Origin: Liolophura sinensis
Lineage: Eukaryota; Mollusca; Polyplacophora; Chitonida; Chitonidae
Reading direction: 5' to 3'
Assembly (NCBI RefSeq): GCF_032854445.1
Contig: NC_088298.1
Span: forward strand, 15,427,504-15,491,503
DNA: 64,000 nt
Shown here: one piece after another, positions 25,701 through 37,700 of the stretch
Position numbering within the stretch: the stretch's first letter is position 1
Layout: each line of letters begins with the position of its first letter
Notes under the pieces: generated by a model
The model's input: only the letters and a program-made list of their open reading frames with translations
Told to the model about the DNA's origin: nothing
Databases searched by the model: none
Made by a program: the position numbers and the translations under genes

Positions 25701-28700
25701 TGTGGAATAAACAGTGACGGACACAGGTCATTATTGGTGATTTCTCCAAAACTTTGCCTGTGGCTTATCTTTAATGGCTTATCTTTAATGGTTTATCTTT
25801 AATGGCTTATCTTTAATGACTTATCTTTAATGACTTATCTTTAATGCACTTTTCAAGGCAACACCGATTTAATTTTATATACATTATTAATAATAATAAT
25901 CCACTTCTTTATTTTGTCCAATCTTCTTGTTTTTGTGTGATTTCCCTGTTTCTTAAGGCTTTCCGATCATGTAAATATATCATCAACAGAAAAACGATTG
26001 CTGGGATAGTCCACATTTCCCATAAATTTAATGATTTTTCAAGTGTTAGTTTTATTCTTATACCATCTGTCGACATTGTGACAAAATATATTTCACATGT
26101 CAAACAGCAGTTTTGATTGATGTGGCCTAACACCCAATAAGTAGCAAAGGATAGTGGTTTTCTTTGAGCGCTTGAACACTGAACCTAACCAGTACTGTTG
26201 TAGATGAAACAAAATGGTTTTGAAACCATATTAAACACCAACGGCAATATATAAGGAAATAAATTTGAGTAATTATGCGGCCCATGGACCTTGTATGCAG
26301 ACCTTAGTACATATGTCCATGTCATGTAATAACAAACAATAAGCAAGTTTCAGAAACTCCTAAGATGAACTGTTGCATGTGGGCTAATAAGGGACAGATG
26401 TCATGCTGTAGGAATGGGGTGTTTACATGCTGTCTGGGGCTGGTTAAGAGGGGTGGTAAAGGAGGGGGTAGGGGTTGATGGGGAATGAGGGGTATTCATG
26501 GGTAACCCAGTACAGAGAGCTAAGCCGGGTATACACTGACATGATCACTGCATGATCGCCCTAGTAACTACTGATTCCAGTACAGAGAGCTAAGCCCAGT
26601 ATACACTGACTTGATAACTAGTTGATCACCAAAGTAACTACTAATTCTACCAAACTCACCATTCTGTTTTGACCTTTTTTAGTTTACTATGTATTTTCGT
26701 ACCTCATTTCAGAGAAATGTAATTCATCTTTACAAGTAGATTTGATGGATGAAGAATTGTCCTTTTTTTGTCGTCGTGAAGATTATGCCCAAGTTCTGGG
26801 ATAAAAATCATAGTTGAAATTGCATTTTACATGCCATTTCCTTGAACCCAAGTTTAGAAAAATCCAAAATAATTTTTGACTTATTAATTATGATTTTATT
26901 AGTGAATTTCTCACAGTTATTAAGGTGCATGTGTTGGATCTAATCTTCCAAAAGGTATCAGGCTTGTAAAGGTTTACTGTATATTTCTGAAAGAACAAAT
27001 ATACACACACGTCAACAAATGACAAATGTCAACAAATTTGTTTACAAATTGGAATCACTTTCAAGGCATGCGTTGTTGTAAGGTGTAAAGGTGAAAGACT
27101 GAGATTTTAGGGTATCTGGTATATCTACTCCGAATCCTGTCGTCATGACAACCGGCTGATCTATTTGGATGCTGCATGGGAGGCTGGCTTGTTGGAGGCT
27201 GAGGCGTAGGTGGTGATGTTGTATCAGTAGATGGGAATGTTTGGGTCTGGGCTGTTGAGGAAGAACAGCCAATAGAGCAGAATTTGCAGGAGAAGAAGAG
27301 GAAGGGGGATCTTAACAGCAGCCATCTGATCCGTTTTTTCGGGGCCCCTCGATTTGCTGTACATTACGCTTTGATACAGATCAGTTGACCAAAAACCTGC
27401 AGGGATATACGGCAGGCGTTTTCAGCCTGGGTGTGAAATGCAGTGGCAACTTGCAGGATGCACTGCTGAAGTTTTGTCCAAAGGTTCTCTGCAGTTGAAA
27501 ATGTTAACTCAGACGGCTGGTTTTCGGAGTGTTTGAATAGCCTTTTCAAGGTCAATGGTGTCGCCGTTGTAAACGTCGCAGAAACAACACCCCACAAGAG
27601 GCGCCAAAATGCCGATGCGAGCTTACCAAAGGGATTTACGCAAACATATCGTTAATATACAAGGGGAAGGTTTGTTTTGCTTTTCTAAGAGATTTTTCTT
27701 GTACAGTTTCTATTTTTTTCCAGGTCATTTGTTGAAGGCGAGGGATTTGTCAGATCTATCCATCAGTTTTTTTTTATATCATACAGACTAACACTTCATA
27801 TAATCTTTAACATTTGTCCCTCTTATCTATATTCAAATATATAAAAATATTCAATTTACGGAATTGCGTTTCATTGCTATTAAAAATGTTATTTTCCTGC
27901 TTTTATGTTAGAGATGTCTCAGATTTCACATTAAATGTTCTGGTTTTTTTTTTCTTAACGTACTGATGTAACCATCACTTCAGTTTTATAAAATTTAATT
28001 AACTGAAAAATGAATAAGAAAAAAAATGTTGGGTTAGGGACTCGATTTTTCTTTTAATTTAAAGAAAAACAACTGAACTAAATTTGAATCTTTACGGTAC
28101 ACAGGATGTAAAAATTCCATAGTGCACTGCTGCAATTAATACTTTCACTGCAGAACTTCTGTCAGAAGGGTTTTCTACTAATTGTAAAGTCAAACAGCTG
28201 TTAGAGGAGATTTTATTTATGCCTGTCCCAGTCTTGAGTCCTGTTTATTGGGCCATCTGGTGTGGGTAGAGACAGTTGGGTGGGGTGGGAGGGGGTGGGG
28301 GGTGAAGATGCTCTGGTCGACAGAGTATCAAGACCAGAGGGGAGCAGACAGACAGTATCCATGCACTAAACCCAAAATACCAAACTCTATCCAATAATTT
28401 GTTCTTACAGTCTTAAATTTGAAATGAAATTGTGTAAAGCCTTGCGATTTTTCTCTTGTATGTTATATACTGGGTACCATTAAAGAAAAAGGATAGCTGA
28501 AGATTTAGATGTTAATTTATCAATGATGGCTATATGTAAATTGAATTTATATTTGCAATGCCATATAAATACATCAATGCCTCAAATAAGTGAAAAAGGG
28601 TGACATTTTGCAAGGTCCTAATTTTTCTTTTTTTATGTCAGCTGATAATTGTAAACTAGTGATTAGAATGTGATAGGTATTAACCCAAATGCACATTGTA

Positions 28701-31700
28701 CATTAAGTCCCTGCTCTTCTGGAGAAAGGACATAAGAGTAGATAAACACTGGTTTTCAAAAATTCCGAACCCATCTTGAGAGTAACAAAGCATTAAAAAT
28801 AATGGAAATGTATTAAATATAGTACTTGTCAATGGTTGATATATTACCTGTATCAAAGGTTGGTTTTGCATTTTTGCTGTGGATAAATGCTGTTGTTGTT
28901 ACGTTAATTTATAAACTGCATAATTTATGTTGTTGGTGTTGTCAGATTACCTGTCCTTCGAATCCCTGGACAGCGATGTCAGCAGTTACCACACTGCACC
29001 TGAATTTGAGGATGGAACAACACGTCCTGTGTTCAAGAAGAGGCTCTGCAGAACTGTGGTCAAAGGTAAAGAAATGCAAAAATCTGGATATAGGGAAAAT
29101 CTGGATGTAGGGAAAATTTTGATATAGCGAAAATCTCAAATTGTGCATGACTCCTACAGAAAAAGAAATGGGGGAAAAATTGTCAAGTTTTCTCTGAGAA
29201 AAGGGTTTTTAGTGAAATAAAGAGAGATGTATAAACTATAATCTGGTTTAATTAGTCAAAAAAAAAATCATCTGATCATCAAAATATAATTAAAATTGTT
29301 CTGGTTCAGGAATTTGGAAAAGTTTCTTGAATATTTTTATCAACACCACCTTGTTGGCTTGTATGAAGATTATTATTGGTAGACTATAATTATGATTAAA
29401 TACTGGAACTTGTTTCTTCATAATTATTTTCATCAGAAGCAAGGAAAATCTTCATGTTTTGTAATCTTCATGTGTTTTTCTAAAATCCTATTTACACAAG
29501 TTTGATTCAAACTTTCTATGCTGAAATTTGTTTTTCACAGGGAGACAAAGCTTGGTTCTTCATAATTATTTGCCACAGAAGCAATGAAAATCTTCATGTT
29601 TTGTAATCTTCATGTTTTGTAATCTTCATGTGTTTTTCTAAAATCCTATTTACACAAGTTTGATTCAAACTTTCTATGCTGAAATTTGTTTTTCACAGGG
29701 AGACAAAGCTTGGTTCTTCATAATTATTTGCCACAGAAGCAATGAAAATCTTCATGTTTTGTAACCTTCATGATTTGTAATCTTCATGTGTTTTGTCTAA
29801 AATCCTATTTACACAAGTTTGATTCAAACTGCTGAAATTTGTTTTTCAGAGGGAGACAAAGCTTGTTTGGAATGTACGGTAGGAGGAATTCCCTTACCGA
29901 CAGTTGCCTGGCAGAAAGGGGTCTATCCAATCAAATCCAGTGATGAACTTCGCATTGAGGTACAAGGGGCGTGGAATGCTTTGGTTATTCCCGAAACAAT
30001 TTGTGAGGACAGTGGAGTCTACACGGCGAAGGCTACGAATGTCAACGGCTCGGCAGTCTGCAGCGCAGAGTTGACTGTTGGGGATGGAGGTATAAACAAT
30101 GTGAAATGGAATTTTCTTTGATGTGAAAGTGCATAATATAATATCATAATTTTAATATGAATTTTCCAGGTCTTGCTGCACAAAAGTTGTTGTAATGAAT
30201 TAATTTGAAATACAAATTTGGATAAAAATGATGCACTTCCTGTTAACTTATTAAAGTAGAACCTCAAAACTTATGGGTTTTCCATAGTTTTTTTTTTTCA
30301 TCAGTTTTTCACTGTTTGTTTTTTCATCAGTTTTTTGCTGTTTTTTTTTCATCAGTTTTTCACTGTTTTTTTTCCATCAGTTTTTCACTTTTTTTTTCAT
30401 CAGTTTTTCACTTTTTTTTTCCACCAGTTTTTCACTGTTTTTATTTCCATCAGTTTTTCACTGTTTATTTTCCATCATTTTTTCACTGTTTATTTTTCCA
30501 TCATTTTTTCACTGTATTTTTTTCATCTGTTTTTCACTGTTTTGCAGTCACAGACCAGGAATACATCACCGCCCAATCGGCATTGAGCTCAGAAGGGGAG
30601 ATAACCCTCCCGGCAAAAATGGGTCAGATGGATAGCTGTGTTGTGGAGGAGGGAAAAATGGCCAGATTTGACTGCAATCTTGTAGCAGACCCCAAACCAG
30701 AAATCATGTGGTAGGTCGTAAGTTGCTGTCTCTGGCACAGATAGATAAAGCATTGTTGTTGATGCAGTTGAGTGATGAATGAGGTCACATACGATTTTCA
30801 ATCCAGTATTAATGTTCTGGTTGCAGTCTTATGTCACGAGGCTTGTCATGTATGCGCTGGGCACTTCCCCCCCACTGATAAACTGATAAACCGATAAACC
30901 TCTGTGGAAGGTGAAAAACTCTTGACTTTGACACCAATTTAATAAAGAATAAATACTAAGTCGTATCAGCTGAGAAGTTTCAAGGGGGATTCTGCCAGTG
31001 TGTGATATTAAAAATTATTTACACATGCATGAGAAGATGAACTGGCAGGCTTGATGGTAATCTTGGCATTCAGAAGATCTGTTTTACTGAAGCGAAAGTG
31101 TGGTCAACTGTTATTGCCATTTAGCTTATTCCTACTTGGTAAACTTACATATTTAAAATTTCAGGTTAAAAGATGGTAAAATCCTGACGACAAGTAAGAA
31201 GTATGAAGTGTTAAACCCCCGAGAGGACCTCCACTCATTGATCGTGCACGACGTGAACAAGGATGATTCCGGCCGTTACGTCTGCTGGGCCAGGAACGAA
31301 TTCGGAGAGGCTTTCACTGAAGCCTACCTCAACATCATTCGTGAGTGTTGTCGCCTCTGACATCTCATAGTGGCGGCCTGGTTAAGCATGGTTTGAATTA
31401 GCACTCTAGGATTTATGTAATGTTCATTTTTTCAGAGAATCTGCAGATGGTCGTGGGTTTCCCCCCAGGGCTCTGCCTGGTTTCCTCCCACCATAATGCT
31501 GGCCGCATCAGTATAAGTGAAATATTGAGCATGGCATAAAACACCAGTGAAATAAATAAAATAAATAAATTAATTCAGAGACCTAAAGTTGAATTAAATT
31601 GAGATTGCTGTTACCATGGAAACACGGGACTTTCCATGTCACAGCATATGTCTTGCTTCATTTGGATAATATGTGCAGGCAAGCTTTTTGTTCAGTGCTT

Positions 31701-34700
31701 GTAAGAAAAAAATTCTCATTTGAATGTTAATTTAGGTTCTCCTTAATGTTCTTGTGTAAAGTACTCAGTTTGTTGTCATGGATGTTGTTGTTGTAGCATC
31801 TGCAGAGGCTGAGAGTGATGTGGAGAGAATTGCCCCTAAAATCACAAAGAAATTCTACGACCTTGTCGCGACAAATGGGCACTCCGCCGAACTCAAGTTC
31901 AAGTTCATCGGGTCCCCAATGCCTCACATTCAATGGTACATCAAAAACAAAGAGGTTCTACCACCGCGAGAGTTTGACGTCAAGGTGGAAGGTGATCAGT
32001 GCACATTCACCTTGAAAGAGGTGTCAATGGAGGATGCTGGGAAGATTATTGTCAAACTGACCAATCCGCTAGGAGAAGACCGTTGCTCCGCCCAGTTAAC
32101 TGTTATTGAAGATTTCAGCAAGCCGAGAGGTTTGCCTAAGGTTGCACCAAAATTCATAACCCGATTCACAGACGTTGATGTGAACCAAGGATTTGAAGCA
32201 CGATTTAAGTCAAAAGTTATCGGTGAACCCATTCCCACGGTAACTTGGCTAAGGAATGGCGTTCCTTTGAAGGTGAGTCCAAGGTCAAATAGTGAGAGAT
32301 TTGTATGGCTTAGATGCTGAATAAGTGAGACAGTGTTGAGTCTTTTTGGTTTAAGGGGTGTAACCATAAACTCTCAGAAATCCACTGGAATTGTAAAATT
32401 GTTCTTAGTTTTGGGGTGGGGTGGGGTGACTGTAACCCATAGGACTGCTTTTTCACATTGGTATCAAATGTAGAATAATTAGGAAATATTTCCAATAAGT
32501 TGATAATAACTTTGTTGAAATCGGGGTCCTTTCGAAACCATCTACTTTTAGATCGTGTATTTTCAGGATTGCCCTAGATACAAGTACGAAGAATACGGAG
32601 AAATTTTCATACTGATCATCGAAAACGCCGAACAAGGGGACGCAGGAGAATACATGTGTGTGGCCAAGAACAAAGCTGGAGAAGCGAGTTGTAAAGCTAA
32701 CCTCATGGTGACCAAGGTCGCCATTCCCCAAGTCAGGTAACCATAGCAATGCTTATCTAATACCTAATCAAAATTTCATTAAAATTTGAAGATCTTTTTT
32801 TTTCATTAATTCAAATCAAGTTAAACTTTTCAGTGGAATTTTTTTGTTTTTTTCATCCTTCTTACACTTTTTATTTCCTTATTTTAAGTTTTTCTGGAAT
32901 GGAAAAGTAAGTTAGATTTAACTCTAGTCTTACTAATAATCCATATTTTTTCATTAATTATTCATTATCAGTAATATTTTGGAATTTTAAATTTTGGGAG
33001 GGGAGTTGCTACCTGGAGTAGAATTTGCATAGAAGTATTGTTTAGTTTTTGTGGAGTGCCTGTTTCTGGAGTGACGTTCTGTTGTGACGTGAACACTAGA
33101 CTTTGATGCAAGTTGTGCAAAAAGCACTATAGTGACACAGTTCTGTTGCATTTTGCTAATGCCTGCTGAACATGCAAAAAAGTGCCACATTGACACTGTT
33201 CAGTGCTTGCAAGTGCACGAAGAAGATGTCTCCGTTCCAGAACAACAGTAAGTGACTTCATCGGACAAAAACTTTAATTCCCAGTCTCTAGACAAAGGAT
33301 AAAAAAACAGTGCATATAGGAAAAAAAATAACAGTGCAACAACTTATCGAAACTTTGCAAATGTGATAATTTTGTCGCAGATAAGTTCAGTAAAGGATAA
33401 AATAAAGCAAAGCTAAGTATAAACTTCAGAAAGGAGTGATATGAGTGGGATTTGCCATGTTTGCTGGCTGACAGGCTGGATAATGTGCTCAGTGCCTTTA
33501 CAATATACAAAGGATCTACATTTTGTTGAACTGACTGTGAAAGGTGGAAGGACATTTTAGAAGTGTGCCATTAGCCAGAAGGAAGTGTGCAATAATTTCT
33601 GATATGTGTCTAGCCTTGTGTGATACTGTGTACTTTCCTGTGGATACTCATGCAGCTCAGGAGTTTTTGGGATATCAATCTTTTGAGGATATAAAGTTAA
33701 GGTGAATCACCTCAGGATACAGGATGCGGATCTTCACGAGTTAACAGAAAAAGGCATTATCAAACTGGGGAGGCTCATGGATCTTAATTCTTTGGATATC
33801 TATCTTTTGAGGATATAAAAGTAAGGTGAATCACCACAGGATACTGGTTACAGATCTTCACAAGTGAACAGAAGAAGGTTTTATCAAACTATGGAAGGTT
33901 GAAGAACAGTTCTGTCATTGTCAACGAAATGAAACTCTTCTTAGTCCATCAGTGAAAGCGACAAGATCTGGGAATGTATCACATATTTTCCAGATGAACA
34001 ATTCATTCCTGGAAGGACGGACACGTAAAACTTATTTAAACTAAAATCGGTTTCAAAGCTTACATGAGTTTGTAGTCTATGAAACTGATTTGGTTTTAAA
34101 TCTTGTCCTAGAACTTGTACTATGCACAGACAACTCTAACTTCTTGTTGTTTGCGCAAATGAGAATGAAAAATTGAGTTCAGTTCTGAGGATCAGATAGT
34201 TAGTACTTATAAAGTGAAAGCTTAAAACATGGTATTCTTCTTAGTACAGGAGAACACAACATCCAGGCGAATAAAAATTTCGCCGCGTGGATTGAAATAA
34301 TACATATTAATTTTGCGGAGGGAGAATTTTTGAGCGTTTCTTCAAAAATCATTTTATTGGAATCAACACGGCTAAATAATAGTCTCTCAAACTGTAATAC
34401 ACCTTCATCCTTTTCGCATATGAAAGACCAACTTTCAGTGCAATTTATGCATGTTTTCAGTGTGATTTTAGAGACAAAACTACATTGGTTGGATTGGCCA
34501 ATTTCAGGGCTGCACAAAAAGTATAATTTTATCAATCTACACAGAATAATGCCTTCAGAATATGCTTGAATAAACACCCTGCAAACACGCACAAAGATTG
34601 AAAACTTACAATAAATCCTTTTTAAATTAACAGGTAGCGTAAATAAATATTCTGGTAGATATGGGTATTATAGGTAGAATAACTTATTTCGCTTTATTAG

Positions 34701-37700
34701 AATAAACAGACCTACAATATTTGAGAGTGGATAGTTAGGCAGTTCAGCAGGAATCTCGGAGAGTAACTAGATGAGTTAGCTATAATAATAGACTTCATAC
34801 CAGTGTTGATAACAGTGTGATAGTACAGTGGAGACCAAAATTTAAGTAGGTTGCTAGCTTTTGGTATTTGTTCTAAGTATCCTGATGGCGCTGGAGCCAA
34901 TTCCACAAAGCTGTTTCTGACTTAAGTCAGAATCTTAAGTACGATTTTGTAGCTTATTTTGGGGGTTACAAGGGTTCAGATTTTGTACACAAAGACAAAC
35001 ATACCAGAGTTTAGCTTCTAGTACCATAAATTAAGCATTCTGATGAGGTCTTAAATTTTGATTTAAGTCAAAAGTGGCTTTGTGGAATCAGTCCTTGGAC
35101 TATAACTCCAACCAAAGCCCAGAACTACAAAGCCAACAACTACAAAGCCAACAACTACAAAGCCAGCAACTACAAAGCTACCAACTACAAAGCCAACAAC
35201 TACAAAGCCACCAACTACAAAGCCAACAACTGCAAAGCCACCAACTACAAAGCCAACAACTACAAAGCCAACAACTACAACTACAAGTCTTAGAGCTAGT
35301 ATCCTTTTAACAGGCAAAAAATACCTTATGCCAAGGTCATTCCTGGGAAACAAACTTTAGTGATTGTTTTTGAGCTAGGGAGTAGAATGGGGGAACTCTG
35401 TGTACCAAATACTCTGGTACAGGAATGAAGGCAGTTAGCTAGGATGTGTTCCCCAGGTGGTCGAACTCTATGGTTAACTGAAGCCATCAGTCATAAGGTC
35501 TATATAAATACCTGTTCCATTGTGTGTAACAGAATTCCAAATGCAGCTCAATAGGGCGGCACTGAATTACCTCCCTGGAGTCCACTCTCCTCATTAAAAG
35601 TTCATTTTTGGGAGTAAGCTGTGGTTAGGTGGGACTTCTGAAAATGGCTGATGGCAAGTTTTGGTGCTAAAGGGGCATAAGCCACATACAGTTGAAGACC
35701 TTTGCTTTAAGACAGATTTTGATATTATTAATTTATTTGGAATATCCAGGATAAAAGTTATGTATATTTTTTTTTTCAAAATCCATTCTGAGGTAGTTTT
35801 AAGTCATGGCCCTGATTAGATACAGGAGACGGCTTCAGTAAACTCTTAAGCTGATAAACATCGACTTAAGATATTGAAGACATTTAAGATATCTGGTCAT
35901 TTCTGAGACTCTCAAAGGCTGGTATCATGGACTGAAAAACTTGTGTTTTCACATTTGTTGCCTTGAAAATATGGTGACATAATCTACATTTTGCATCCTT
36001 TATTAGGCGACATCCCACTTCACGTTGTTTCGCGCCTTAAAAACTTATCTTGAGTTATGTCATAGACGCTGAAGTGTAGCAAGGGGGATAATTCAGAGCA
36101 GACCTATTGAAAGACAGGTGCACTGTAGCAAATACCAAAGGAAATTTTCCATCATTTAAGACATATTTCTCAACAGCTAGGAGTGGATAGAGATGTTGCG
36201 CTAGTTACCGTCAGATAATTCAGAAATCATGGCAAAAACAGGGACACAATTGCCACTGTTGTCCAAGATCTACAAGACAAGGTTGTAGCAGTTATAGGCT
36301 ATAAGAACTTGAATACATCTAGATGCGCAAATGCAAGACATGTCTACGATGAGTTCCAGATGGGCAGGCTCTTGGCAGACTGAAGTAATCATTGGCACTG
36401 CATAACGATGTTTTGGTATTCTTCTACATGAGAGGATTCCCACTGGCGGATTCCGCTCAGAAAGCTGGCTCCTTTGCAAACAGAAACCCTGCACCAATTT
36501 CTTGACATTGCTTTTGTTCTTGAAGCTGTTTTTGGCGATGTCAGTCCAACCTTTGGATTGCACAACTCTCGGTCTTTCATCCTTTGTGGAACATAGTAGG
36601 AGAAACTTCGAACAAAAAAAACCCCTACAAATCAAATAAAATAAAAATATAATTATAAACTTTAACCTTACAGCTCTGATTCAAAGAGCTTTAAAAATGT
36701 TGTTTTATTAAATTTTCATTCTTGGATATGACTCACTTTTTCATTTTTAATAATTAACGCTAGCTAGATAGTATGCATAAACAAAAGTCACGTGTAAGTT
36801 GACTGCATAAAACTTGTTAAGGCTGGTCACATGGAAAACATACACACTTGCAATTGTAACTTAATTACTACTTCCACCTGGTTTGAATTCCAGAGATGTC
36901 TTTTAATTTTAACTTGTCCAACAACCTAATTTAGAACCTTAAATTTCGTGGTTGAACCTATAAATCATGTTCAGAGGAACTCAAAAGGCTCCACTGTGTT
37001 TTCAATTTTAACCAATCAGGCAACTAATTTAATATATATATTTTTAGCTTTTAAACATTACATTTTTACAAATATAAGCAGACTCTAGAAAATAGCCTGC
37101 AGATGTATTGTGCCTGTTAATACTGAAGCAGACAAAATCTGTTGAACCTACAAAATCTGTGGAAAATACAAAATCTGTGAACCATTTAAAAGAGATTACA
37201 GAAATGGTTCTTGGCATCACTACAAGATGTTTAGTTTATGGATACATCGTCTGTATGGGCTGTGCTTTCTCTGTGCAAAAGAGAGCTAGCTTCTATAAAG
37301 AGCAGTGGGTACAGTTGGTGTAACAAATCACTTGTGAATTCAGTTAATGTACAAGATTATAAAACACTGTAATTGAGCCTATAATTTGGCCTTGAAACCT
37401 TTAAAGCCAATATAGCTGAATTCTTGGATTTTGATGGAATTTTCGTGAATGCTTTAAGTTTTGGAAAAACATTTGAGACGCGTTTGATTTTCTTTCTTGT
37501 CATATACCGCAGAGAAAGTCATCCACATCCACATCCACATGGATAGAGGATTGTTCAGTGTTTCAATCATGATATACCAGTCCTGTCACTCATTTTGAAA
37601 GTCTGAGAGAATATTTTGAGTTTGGGAAAAGTCCTTGAAATTAGTTTATTTTTCAAACTTCATCTGCCATGATTTGAAGATGGGTGAACTGCTAGGCAAA

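Larger units (their letters stand above)
19951..28945 (+). other. intron 8 (9 kb)
   Basis: Contains a 5'-truncated SINE, a tandem duplication (20786-21127), microsatellites (22650-22800, 25762-25845), a diverged duplication near 24496-24711, a 69-base duplication (26509-26646), three G-rich tracts and a less AT-rich stretch at 27040-27620. Positions 21240-22600, 22900-24250 and 28310-28940 show nothing I can name. Confidence 0.65.

Noticed and set aside
30316-30714. 132-codon ORF covering the T-rich array and exon 11
   Set aside because: Only the part after 30548 is the exon; the Phe-rich beginning is the polypyrimidine array read through the acceptor.
31727-32367. Minus-strand ORFs opposite exons 13 and 14
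   Set aside because: They are shadows of strongly supported Ig exons on the plus strand.
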